DNA of 64,000 bases from Epichloe hybrida (Eukaryota; Ascomycota; Sordariomycetes; Hypocreales; Clavicipitaceae): positions 248,001 to 312,000 of the forward strand of contig JAFEKR010000019.1 of NCBI GenBank assembly GCA_019022495.1, read 5' to 3'. Positions 11,101-20,105 of this stretch are shown in pieces (within the stretch, counting starts at the first letter, position 1; every line of letters begins with the position of its first letter). The notes beneath the pieces were generated by a model. It was not told the DNA's origin. It ran no database searches and saw only the letters and a list, made by a program, of their open reading frames with translations. A program made the translations under genes and the position numbers.

Positions 11101-13392
11101 TGGCGTGCCATTTCGAGGAACTGCCTTGCGAGTGTCCTTCATCACTCTGATAAGATGAACAATATCCGAGCTTGCATCAAAATTAGTGTTGATAGGGCAG
11201 AGTGCGGTGAACCAGCCGACGGTCTGTTCAATGTTGAAGTCGCTGTTACGATCATCCCGGCCATGCTCTTGTTTCCAGATGGTGGGGATACTGCGTTCTG
11301 GAAAGGTTCGCTGGAAAGAATGCAATAACGCGGCGAGAAATACGTCGGCAGATTCAGTTCGGAACACACTGTCGCATGTCCTTCGGAGCGATAAGGCTGC
11401 CGCGTCCGGCAGCAGAAAGCTAAGATGCTGGGTGTTGCTATACAAGTTTGGTTGGTCATTGAGGCCCCAGAATCCAAGGTTCTCGGGGCCAACCTTGAAC
11501 GGGAGAAGGGGGTTGATCAATCTTTGGCTAATTTCATAACTTTGAAAGTCTGTCCAGTATGTGAACGGTATGGATGGTTCAGAAAGCAGCGTCCCCTCGC
11601 GTAGTAGCTCATCCAAGTCATGTAACAGAATGTACCATGACTTCAAATCAACAACCAAGTGATGTGCTACCAGATACAAGAGCTGCTTATTCTCGGCGTT
11701 GCGGATATGCTTCACAGCGAATACTGGACCCTTGAAGATATTGATGGATCGCCGCGCTTCTTCAACACAGGCTTGTAAGTCCTCTTCGCCATCCATGTAC
11801 TGGTGCTCGAATCTGTACGCGCGACTCGACTCGGGTGCAATCATCTGTGCCCATCCCTGGCTGGTGAGTCGGAACCGAGCCCGGAGCATTGGATGTCTTG
11901 ATGCCAACACGCTGAATGCAGCTTCTATATCTGCCAATTCGACATCGGCCTTGACGTGCAAGAGTATACTTTGACTGAAACGGTAGTCTTGCTCAGTTGC
12001 AGAAGTCGCCCCGATATTTTGGTTCATCAATGCCCTGAAGAAGAGCTGCTGCATGACAGCAAGAGGGAAGTAATCCTCCTGCAATGAGTCCTCGGGATCA
12101 TCAAGCTGCTGTTCCCCAATGTTCCCATGAAAGAAGCCGTTGTCAATCAGCGGTTGCACAAAGGATTCCGGTCGTCCGGGTCCCGGTGGCGTTTGTCTGC
12201 CATTACAGTCGTCGCCACCAACACCAATACGCCTGCCACCGCCAGCCCTCTGATGTTTAAACGATTGCATGCTCATAATTTTCCTCTTCATCTCCTCGCT
12301 GAGGTTCTGCACCCACGTTTGCAGCTTCCGCGCATCAGGCTGACCCTCGGCATTCAACGCCATGGATCGCAGCATTACCCATACATCGGGGCGATGGGAG
12401 TGGGAACCCCACTCAGCTACGGCAGTTTTTAGCTTGTGTATCTGCTTTTTCCCGTTTCCACTCTCCGAGTCGTCTATTGATGCAACGTTCTCATTGTTGT
12501 GGTCATGCACGGCTGCCGTGGTGATCAGTGCGACCAACTGACCCTCAAACGGACCTGCTCGAGGTGAGACCAAGCACACGTGGCCTACCTTTGAGGTGGA
12601 CAACAATAAGTTTTTCAACTGCTTTTGCTGGCCATCTTCTTTCGCGTTGGCTCTGCGGCTGGGTTGTAGCGTAGAGAGGGAGCATCTGGTAGTGCTCAAT
12701 GGTGAGGCGGCTGGTGGTGAGAGATCCTCACTTGATGAGGAGATGAGAGCTTCTGCTACGTCGACTGTCATGGTTGCAAGCAGGCTATTGTCATGGCTGC
12801 TGTTTCGAGGGCTCGGTTGTGGTGAAGGGGAGGATTTCGAGTCTGATGTGAATGGTGACTTCGTGTTGGAGTCTGCCGCGGAATACGAGTCCGAGAGGGA
12901 GCCGGAATCCGAAAATATCAAGCGAGGAGGAACAAAGTGTGTGCTGCTTGCACTGGTACCAATACTGGCAGATGCGGAATTGGAAGCAGAAATGACGGAG
13001 ACGGGCGTTGACGAGGTAATGGTGCAGTATGTGTCGTATTGAGATTCTGCGTCGATGTCGTGTGCGAGACTCAACTGGCGAGGTGTGTCTGTGTCCACCA
13101 CCAATCGAACGGAACTGTCGTTCAGAAAACCCTCCAGCTCCTGGTGACTGGTGGCTAAGTCTGCGAATAGATCGGACGCTTTGCTTTCCGTTCGCAGCAA
13201 TCGCGAGCCATCAGAAGTTTGGAGATCAGCCCAGCCGTGTTGGCCTTTTGATCGACGAGCTGGGTTGAGTGGTGGTGGAGGAGGAACCAACGGAAGCGAT
13301 GGGACCAGGACACCATTGTCAGGCAGCTGTGAGTGAGGCGTGCCTACCTTGCCGTCATTTATGGCCATGGCCGTGCGAGTGGGTGTGCGCAA
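5134..13392 (-). CDS. NRPS-like protein with degenerate catalytic domains (pseudo-synthetase)
   Basis: A single uninterrupted 2752-codon frame reads as a nonribosomal peptide synthetase remnant. Regions in order: low-complexity N-terminus (1-260); a relic of an adenylation-domain C-terminus (about 262-375); epimerization-type domain (about 440-870) with HHLVVDLKSW at 577-586 and QEHGRDD...QTVGWFT; condensation domain (about 915-1340) in which HHxxxDG has become SQALCDL; adenylation domain (about 1360-1870) with TPGTQRPKG for the SGTTGxPKG loop and RTGHR for RTGD; carrier domain (about 1905-1975) with GGDTL, so Thr replaces the phosphopantetheine Ser; second condensation domain (about 2020-2440) with FSAAQVSES for HHxxxDG; carrier-like domain (about 2485-2570) with DISGSILPA; basic disordered tail. 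Only the epimerization His-His-Asp looks intact. No thioesterase or reductase and no tailoring genes adjoin. An ancestor of the form A-T-E-C-A-T-C-T is inferred. The second Met, residue 9, could be the start. Peptide synthesis by this protein alone looks impossible. Confidence 0.85.
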   Translation of the reverse strand: MRTPTRTAMAINDGKVGTPHSQLPDNGVLVPSLPLVPPPPPLNPARRSKGQHGWADLQTSDGSRLLRTESKASDLFADLATSHQELEGFLNDSSVRLVVDTDTPRQLSLAHDIDAESQYDTYCTITSSTPVSVISASNSASASIGTSASSTHFVPPRLIFSDSGSLSDSYSAADSNTKSPFTSDSKSSPSPQPSPRNSSHDNSLLATMTVDVAEALISSSSEDLSPPAASPLSTTRCSLSTLQPSRRANAKEDGQQKQLKNLLLSTSKVGHVCLVSPRAGPFEGQLVALITTAAVHDHNNENVASIDDSESGNGKKQIHKLKTAVAEWGSHSHRPDVWVMLRSMALNAEGQPDARKLQTWVQNLSEEMKRKIMSMQSFKHQRAGGGRRIGVGGDDCNGRQTPPGPGRPESFVQPLIDNGFFHGNIGEQQLDDPEDSLQEDYFPLAVMQQLFFRALMNQNIGATSATEQDYRFSQSILLHVKADVELADIEAAFSVLASRHPMLRARFRLTSQGWAQMIAPESSRAYRFEHQYMDGEEDLQACVEEARRSINIFKGPVFAVKHIRNAENKQLLYLVAHHLVVDLKSWYILLHDLDELLREGTLLSEPSIPFTYWTDFQSYEISQRLINPLLPFKVGPENLGFWGLNDQPNLYSNTQHLSFLLPDAAALSLRRTCDSVFRTESADVFLAALLHSFQRTFPERSIPTIWKQEHGRDDRNSDFNIEQTVGWFTALCPINTNFDASSDIVHLIRVMKDTRKAVPRNGTPFFQSKFAADNTPATSIPLEIMFNCVETLNQLQRENGILEPIAAPDREVRSLASDVGPAVGRIALFEVSVGVDDHGARVEFFYNHNSKHKERIVRWMDNFKSSTLEAISRLSSMKPELTLSDVPLLETSYEGLAKLTSKRLAGVGVHGVDNIETVFSAAPMQQEILTAQTQDSNCFHISRTYELTTQDGSLVDQTKLCAAWETLVSAHSVLRSVFVDSVSDKRLFDQVVLKKISPAMLFIDSKDPMETLSTLPPMKSSPSQPRHRLSVSSTSKKTFLRVDCSQALCDLTGIHNLVTQLRQLYMDKMVVLGNPLPPRQSRHIASLDIPRSIDVWKVNLNGATPCIFPHLAIQDQGRLESRGISLDISRYQLSSFCSENNINISTVIQLAWAFVLRTYVGEDRVVFGYQQAGRDEVLMPDMSHSVGSLASIVPCMVEFSPMSTVLDVLCQLERMFRESENIEIPTLTETEHFLGIQGQRLFNTCVTCQDVYDIILSDSDSLDNSGWDPVLLSNTSDSNCDLSLCVTLRDGRIQADVSYACLSPDQLHNVMNTFQRALQIIIHTPGQPLSQADLFTEHDFQQIVNPDWEPGQTDTKISACLHKLILRQCRARPHAPAIYAWDGELSYEQVEISVTKLATYLVNHGVGPGALVPIVLEKSRWSPIIMLAVMQAGGCFVCLDAQDMAVSEVMIHHLEPQLVVVTEGAWKHVSQFIRNCVLINETFLSSLPPRVTVFEKEPLPEQAACAFLTPGTQRPKGAFFTHESLCSILSVQGPALKIHNSSRVLQLSAYTVDVALVEILGTMLHGGCVCIPSALERVNDLEGTIARMDITWTYMTTVLSRKINPATVPNLRTICFRTRNLDEDIFTRWLGARDILLAYGAPDVCPLAISVFNVTQESDTNIIAPPLLGRFLILDPEDPKKLTPLGAVGELAIDSPIVTPHKYTYGNPLIDPIMFENSNSPRKWRYLRTGHRVRYLDRGHIRFLATMRDEVVVNGSPALTAVLEKQIRQCLGGDVDVAVEPIVTNETINSLAAFLEFGDGEFVGPSELDKLTVQMRSKLAAAKWLAETSLSHLSKRRRAASSHCVPTLFIPVRRFPLSTSLKINRRKLQKMASPFSYTELLELSNVPFSGQPYFTGIQSKPLPLTHTEESMRLIWAAVLHAMVADIRPQDSFFDAGGDTLLAGRLVLSCRSNGFDVSLKNLLSGATLTEMCKSLGLGEDCRHPINLTKARSSPRPAVTAHKLPEGADHGFVKLIVAPQLDIPWSDVIDVAEASSHQLHCLEPSLYGSRSDIRCLVIKFNGALEHQRVREACEALTRLHPALRTAFAVHDCNLFQAAVESFRADFDHKSESVSSLDKNARLVLKRYQKEVLQLRKPATKFTFLDAESQGGRLLVRFSAAQVSESAVPRLVQDFVKLYEHPDTEPQRTSFFDYTRSVRGARYDDSMSHWKRRLEKAKMTQIVPQSKPLPPVTEIKTVKELVEVSPAILDEFHIGLDSVLKAAWATVLATLSGNADVVFGEVVEGRRLKLETSVDVSSIVGPMENVIPVRVRFPIVNSSPLQILRMIDIESKDSLPYEAMGAQKIVHECTSWAKWSRFSTVVRHRSQVPVDGTSTLNIENTTFTYNLVQPQVQDVPDLFAHSTMLTPNKVCLAIEYPPDRIPEQFAQAVMGLLAASVETLGCFETISQPILQPSSDFETLQPRVPLGIPEPDVSAPSYASWLTTEQRGNLQQFLVSTWNEILHPQSKALSESELLATRFYDISGSILPAYLFAERLNAGLRKVEIEGIHTVNVTAFELIATPTIAGQMALVTRKMHAAGVLHKPGRKKPVVSIHAGLGGGKGSGNKSDQTRGITGSITNSSSNWAILSKTKGFRRFRHSGSHGSMRDFSNKAGDWVKSRVSLSKERSPIIADGVIREDAGREVIARDSIGTKASRGIETVPEAAVEIGTSAVVVHHDQGGDVSPLSGKSLKDDWKEELVDERGSISPRSLMGAHV

Positions 13393-15643
13393 GTTGCTCT
13401 GTTGCTCTGACTTTCAATGTCCGTCGTAGTCGTTGTTTGTTGGATAACTATGATGGATGAATCGTAGGCATGGAAGCCTTTGGCGGCTTTTCTTTATCCT
13501 GCCCGCTGTTGCATGAGTAAGACCGTTTGTATCTGCTGTCTAGGCGGGTGTCCCGGCTTGTTTGCCATGTCCTATTGATGACTTGGCGTGATGACTTGGC
13601 GTGATGTGTTCGGCGTGCTGTGTTGTTTCCAGCCCTCGAAACTCCTGGTCGAGCCTGCACAAAGTGAGCTGTGATTATTATAATACTAGAGAGTAATTAG
13701 TGGTTTGAGAAAAAGAGACCATGTATGGTCTACAGAGGGACAGCACGGGCAATGGGATGTGAACGGAAACGGAAGGGCCAGGACGATGGGAAAGGAAGAA
13801 GACACGGGCCCAAAGAAGGAAGATATTCTTATCAGCATGCACTCACTTGTTTCCCTTTTGACATCGGGGCCCAAGTGCCATCTTGGTCAATGGTGAGTAA
13901 GATGTAAGACTGGGCCACATCTGGTGGGGCGAGGCCATCTCGACTTGCTGCTGCCTTCACTACGGAGTAGTCCGTACACTATTACCCTGATGACTAAGTC
14001 CGTACGGAGTAGTCGTGGTGCTGATGAACGCTGCTGGACGGAGGCTTCGGGAATAGTTGCAGCAGGTCATTCATTCATCAGCTCGGGCCCAAGTTGCGTG
14101 CTTGCGTTGCTTGCGTTGCTTGCGTTGCTTGCTTCATTCATCATCGTTCGCGCCATGCCCAGAGCGCGGGGTAGTCCGTAATAGTCCGTATACAAGATGG
14201 CATTATTGCAGGGAACCAGCCAACCAGCCCGTACAGTGTTTCACCGTGGAGACCAGCACTGTGCATTCATCGTCTTTGTTTCCTCCTCCAACTTGCAGTA
14301 TGCATCGATGTTGCCGCGCCCGTGCTTTCACAGGATCCCGAACCTGGTTAATAACTCGTGCCGACGGGTCGAGATAAGCCGAAAATACACAATAACCACC
14401 GATCGGCATTGTCCTCATCCACCATGTACAGTCTAATCCCTGTTTGTTTTTGCAGGAGGTACAAAGCAGGTCTTTCCGTGGCTTAGAGTAGGGTAAGGAG
14501 TACCTTATTTTACATGCATTTCACCAGAACTAAAAAGTATCTCTTACTAGCGTAAATACCCCCCCTACATAGTGTGGATAAGTTCGCCGCCCCCAGCGCA
14601 AAGAAAGTACCAGAAAAAAAATTGCTCAACCACGTGGTCATTCAAATTGGAGACAAGTCCAATACGGCCAGCAGTGCTCCGTCCTGCTTCTCTTCTTCTT
14701 CTCTTCTTTTCTTCTTCTTCGCTTCTTTTCTTCTTCTTCGTCTTCCTTCTTCTATTGATGCGATCCACTCCACGTGGTGTACATACATACGTCCGTACGG
14801 CGACCCCCCATCCTCACCACAAGACTCAATCACGTGCCAGGAATCCGATTGACCACCAACCTAGCTTAATTCATATCCTAACGATCCTTCTGACAGCCCT
14901 TATTCTGGTAGGCAAGACAAAGTCCATACTTGGTAATAAGCCTGTCTGCAGCGCTGGCTGCGCGCGACGTCGAAATTAGTTACAATACCCTCGTGTGAGT
15001 TCCTTTCGAAACATGTATATGACGATGTAGAATGAATAGTATGATGGAAGGTTTCCTCCAGACATGGCCATAGGTTGCTAGGTGTGAACGAGCTGCACCC
15101 GGTGGAAAATACAAAAAAAAAAACGTGGCCAAAGACCATGCCACCCTAATAGTGATAAATTGAATAGAATGGCCACCCACAAGACTGTGAAGCGGAAACC
15201 GACGGCGTCCAACAACACAGCATAATAACCTGTGATTGAGAACTCGAACGCGTCAGCAAAAAAATCCTTCTTCAATAACAGTGCAACAAAACTTGCATCT
15301 CAACCCTACTACTCTCGTTTCCTCCCTACCTTGTGAGACGCAATGCGTCCAGTGTTCTTTTCAATTCCAATTTCGACTTGCCGACGCATTCGAGCACGAT
15401 GACCCCTCAATAGTTGAACACAACTCCCACTGCTTGAAAATGGTGATATACATAAATCGCGGGATCTAGTCAAGAAGGAAACCATAACAAAAAGAAATTT
15501 TTCAAACAGCAAATATAGTCCCCCATCATATCGTTACACGCGTCTCTTGTCGCATTTCATCGACGACTTCCCCGTTCAAGCGCACCGTTTCAAAACATTT
15601 GACCCACGTAGATATAATATATGCCTTACGCTTCATTCCTTCC
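13393..15643. other. Intergenic, low-complexity and dispersed motifs
   Basis: No gene is supported. This 2.2-kb gap holds the promoter side of the NRPS-like gene and the 3' side of the SAPS gene. It contains TACGGAGTA-type palindromes at about 13961-13978, 13999-14012 and 14172-14190, a 9-bp tandem (gcttgcgtt, about 14099-14131) and a pyrimidine-rich TTC tract at about 14690-14757. Open frames over the TTC tract are low-complexity artefacts. Confidence 0.55.
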
Positions 15644-18600
15644 TTAGACCTTGGTTCCACCAGCGGCTCCAATCACAACTTCATCCTCGTCCGGCTCTTC
15701 GATACTAGTCCTACTTGTCGCCTCCTTCACTTCAATCGCCTTGCTGTCTTCTCCTGCTCCCTTCTTCTCCGCCGTTGAGGCAACATCCTCCTCCCTTTTC
15801 GATCCCTCTCTGTCGTCCTCTCGCCTTGTCTTGCTGTCGCTCCTTGATCCAAATGGCCACAGACCACTGAGCCCTCTGCTGCTTTCTTTGGCAGGATGAA
15901 CAGGTAAGGGACGCAGGACCAAATCGTCATTCACTCCACCACTGCTCTTCTCATCTTCTGCCATGGCAAAGTCTCCAAACTCCTCTTCTCCATCTTCGTC
16001 ACCCTCGTCCGAATCATCAGCATTGCCCTTCCCGCCCACCATGCTTCTCCACCATGATCCACGGCCACTTTCTTGGGCAACATCAGCGGCTAAATCGTCG
16101 TCGTCGTCGTCGTCAATGTCATCATCGCCGTCTCTGAACGGATCCACGGCATTATCGTCATCTTCATCTCCGTTGTGATGCAAGGTTGCCGAGGACGGCT
16201 GGGCAGATTGATTGCTCTTCTGATGCATCGCCAGCCGAGCTGCCAACTGAAGTCGGGCCCGCGAGGGAGGAATGTTCAGCGGCGGAGGTGGTGGTGGGGG
16301 CGGAGGAATTGATGGCGGAGTCATCGAATTGCCTGTGTTGCTGAGAGGATCTGTGTAGGCCCGGAACTAAAAAAAAAAAACATTTTTTGTTTGACATCAG
16401 CACACCATTGTTTTCCCCCACTGTTCAGATTGTCCCAAGACGCATCGAAGCAGGTCGGGTTTGAGAAGAGGTAGCCGGCCGTAGTTGCAGGCTCGCATCA
16501 CGGAGTCGCCCAATATCCACCGACTGCAGGTCAAGCCAAATTACCTTGCGCTCCGTGACCACTCACTAGTCTCTTTGATTGTTCTCTTTCTCGTCTTTCC
16601 TCATTATGCATCTGAAGCCCACGTTCTTTCCTTTGCCCATCATACATGACTTTCTGTCCGTACATCTAAATGAATCGTTGAACCCATGGCCCCTGTGCAT
16701 CTCCCATCGCGTGTACATACATTATCTGTGCCCTCACTGCGCCATGATATGAATACTAAATTCTCGTTCCAGCAAGAAGTCGTACAAGGTCTTCGACATT
16801 GTAATGTCCGAAGTCCTCAAGCTCAGAAACGCCCCTATCCTCTACGGTCGATTCTTGAGCTGTTGTGGTGCTGAAGTCGACGCTTGCCAGACTCTGATGA
16901 CATAGATACGAGCCCTCATCCTATGAGGAAAACGATTGTCCTGTCATATCCTCGCCGTCGTCACTGCATGAGCGACTCCCTGATGGCAGACCTTCTCCCA
17001 TTATTTCATCACGATCCAGCCTTGCAGTGAACCGTACAGGTGAGCCCAGAGTCGCACGACTTTCGGGAGCTGAATCTCTTGACTCTGTTTTCAGAGGTTT
17101 CGGAGATGTCATGATGATATTTGAAGGGGAGTTGGGGCTTGCGTTTGCAGCTACCTCTGGGGACCCGATGCTTCGATCGTCAAAGGAATCACCACTTACC
17201 TCAGAATTAACGTCATCCTCCTCAACATCGCCTTCGTCGTCTTCCTCGTCGCTGCTGCTTCCGAACCCCGACATCAAGGTTCCGGCACTGATTGCAAAAG
17301 GGCCGATGCCGTTGCTGCTACCTTCGTTCGTTTCTATTCCCCCGTTCAACCCTGCTTCTGCCAGAGCGTTTGATCCGGTTGCAGATGCATTTCCGAGACC
17401 GGAAAGACCAACTCCACCCAAGCCACTCCCGCCTCCCATGCTTGCAGAATTACCAAAAGCAACTTCGGGACGAACTCCACCAAGGATGGCGTTGTCTCGC
17501 TCGCGTGTGTCCGCAAGGGCACCCTCAACGTAATTGATCCAGTCTTGGCTCATCACTTTGTCCAAGACCATCTCAGAAAGCAGCTCCGGAGGATGACGCT
17601 CGGTGAACTTGACGACCTCCTCAGCAATCAGGGTCAGATGACCCATGTATCCCATGCGGGTCTTGTTCTTAGCTTGGGACGCATCGCTAGCCTGTTGGCC
17701 CTTAATAATGGCCGCGGTGACGTCGGCGGCCTCGAAGAGAGAAACGGCCAAGGTAGGATTATATCCGCGATCCATGGGGCCATTGAAGACTTGTTGTACA
17801 ATGTCATACACCACATTATGCAAAAAGTTATTCCAAGGGTACGAGAAAAAGAATGACTGTCCTCTGGGTTAGTTTTGAAATCACAGAAGAAGAGAATTTT
17901 CCATGTTTGTGGCTTTTCTTACCAAAATTGCTGGCACGACACGATGCTCAACAAATTGCATCTTGAGATAATCCCCAACAACGGGTTCCAGCGGGAGCGT
18001 TGCCTCCAGTTGCGGCTCCTCTCTGGCAACCGGGGAGCCTTCAGGGGTGTCCGCTTTGGAGGGTAATTCCGAGTCTGTCGTCTGAATTGCCCCTTGCACG
18101 TCATTGGCTTCGGGTGTGTTTTGTTCCGTTGCAGATGACGGCGTCATGTTTGAGGACGAAAAGAGCGGAGCAGGCAAATCTTCAGGACGTGGCGATAGGC
18201 TGCCCTGCCGATTGTGTTCACGCAATTCATTAGGATCTAATGAGGCGCCGGGGGATTTCGGCTCGGACAATGTAGAGGAAGACATGGAGAGGCCAGTTGC
18301 TCGCTCAGGGGATTGTAAGTGCTCTTCGATTGCCTTGGCAGTCGTATCCAGGTCGGAAACCGTTGCGATGTTCTTGGCCTCCTCGAACTGGAAGACTTCC
18401 GCAGGTTTCGGCTTCGAAGGAGACAGAGGTGCGACAACAAGATCAGGATCATCGAAGCGCTGTTCATTGACTTTGTCGGCTCCCACGGAGAGTCGCGGAG
18501 AGCTCAGCGGCTCGTCAACAAAATCGTCCTCATCCTTTTCGAGAAATGAAGGGGGAGGGGCAGAAACGATATCATCTTCTGCCTTCACAAATTCATGGGA

Positions 18601-20105
18601 TGTGTCCTCGCTCATCTCTTTGCTTGGCTCAACCTCTTCGAAACCGTCATCATCGGCATTTGTCACCTCCAATCGTCGACCTTCCTCGTGAGTCCCGTGC
18701 GACATTCGCATAGTCAAGTCTTCAGTACTGGGTTCCTCTTCCCTCACAGGGCCCAACTTGCCTTCGGTTCGAAGGCGATGGCGTTCGGCATCGCGAGTCG
18801 CTATCACCTGCTCCGATCCAACTTCGTTGAGTAAGCCCATGTTGCTGCAATGTAGCAATTCTGCCATTAATTCACAGGTTTTGAATCGATCGAAGCCAAG
18901 AGGTTCTAATTTCTCGCCAAATGTAGACTCAAGTCCGCCTTTCCACCAAGGCCCCTCCATGATGAGACTCATAAAATTTGGAATATTCTGAGCGAAAAGG
19001 CGCAGAAGGTGCCCCAGGTAGATGGGATCTCGACTAGATGGAATAGGGCTTGCTTCGGATCCTACATCGGGGTCGTAGTCTGAGTTGTTCTTCCTGATGA
19101 CCTCGATAACAATTCCAACACCGACGGTGAGCGGGTTGCCTCCTCCAAGCATGTAGTTTATGAGTTGCTCGACGCATGGTTCTGATACGAGTTGGCGAGT
19201 AAGCTCGTTCGGACCGATGCATTGTTGTTCGTTCTGCGAAGCATTTGCCGATATCGTGATGATGGCCTTGATGAAATCACCAGCCGCTGTCTGTACAACC
19301 CAACTGTGCTTGGGATCCAGGCAAGAGAGGAGTGTGGGGATTATGTCTTTCGAATATAGCCACTACGATGCGAACATCAATGGTTAGAATAGAAGAGAAT
19401 TCGGCGCAGGGACAACTTTTCGAGTCGGTTACAAACCTCTACAATGCCTTGACCACTTTCGTTCCTATCCAGGGCAATAATCTTGAGAAGCAGATCCATA
19501 ATCATGGGACATTCGACATGCTTGAGCAGCTCAGGGACCACGTTGGGTATCGTTCGGAGGAGGTCCATCATATCATCAGTCTTCTTCTCGAAAAGAGACT
19601 CATTAACCTTGGTGAAGTAGCTCGCCTGAAGAGGGTCCAAGGGAGCAGGCCGCTCGAGGAATTTCCAAAACCGGCGAACCAGCTCCCGGTTCTCGGTCAG
19701 GGCTTCATAAATGGACCATGTATCAGAGCTCAATACCTCGGAGGCAACGATGGCATACCGATTACGCTTCTTCTCTTGCTCTTCCTCGTCGTTGTCGGTC
19801 ATGTCAGTGGCACGAGAAGACGCCCGTGGTCGTGAAAAGGGCAACAGGCGATTTTTTCCCTTTGCTTCTTCGTCGGTGGGGTCTTCGGGCGTCGCGAAGA
19901 CTTCGAGTTTCGGGGCCACCACATATTCCAATAGCTTCTCAAGAATCTTATCCTCCCGGAGGTACTCGATCAGCTTGGAGTTGTGCTGCTTGAGTTCCTG
20001 GATCAGATCGCTCTCATCCAAGAGCTCCTCGAGGGTAAAGTCGGGCTTGTCGAGGATGGTATCAATGGTGGAGATGTTGGCGTACCCGCCAAATCTCCAA
20101 AACAT
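15644..20105 (-). CDS. SIT4 phosphatase-associated (SAPS) family protein
   Basis: Proteins of the SAPS family (yeast Sap185/Sap190, fission yeast Ekc1, human PP6R) bind PP2A-like Sit4/PP6 phosphatase and direct it in cell-cycle and TOR signalling. I model four exons on the minus strand: 20105-19437, 19362-17923, 17856-17200 and 16366-15644, all phase 0, giving about 1162 residues. The start MFWRFGGYANISTIDTIL is the characteristic SAPS N-terminus. The helical-repeat SAPS domain runs through exons 1-3, with YPWNNFLHNVVYDIVQQVF just after the third exon begins. The C-terminal exon has a proline run, LNIPPSRARLQLAARLAMHQ, and acidic segments ending in EEPDEDEVVIG. Exon 3 ends at a consensus gag|gtaagt donor. 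The last intron is unusually long (833 nt), and its first part stays open in frame, so an alternative C-terminus is possible (see the separate entry). Exon joints are inferred from splice consensus and family resemblance. Confidence 0.9.
16756..17199 (-). other. Coding-looking segment inside the last SAPS intron (possible alternative 3' end)
   Basis: If the donor at 17199/17200 is not used, the SAPS reading frame stays open for 92 more codons (Ser/Asp/Pro-rich, for example RSIGSPEVAANASPNSP) to a TAG at 16921-16923. The same frame then continues open for 54 codons to a TAG at 16756-16758, with segments such as SLASVDFSTTTAQ and ELEDFGHYNVEDLVRLL. A CAG just before 16893 could also act as a splice acceptor in the same phase. 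This may be an alternative terminal exon, a retained intron or chance. The TAG at 16921 lies in a perfect hairpin. Confidence 0.45.

Noticed and set aside
5134..15643. A secondary-metabolite gene cluster around the NRPS-like gene
   Set aside because: Neighbours are an OPT transporter and a SAPS protein. There are no oxidases, methyltransferases, cluster regulators or other synthases, and the synthetase itself looks inactive.
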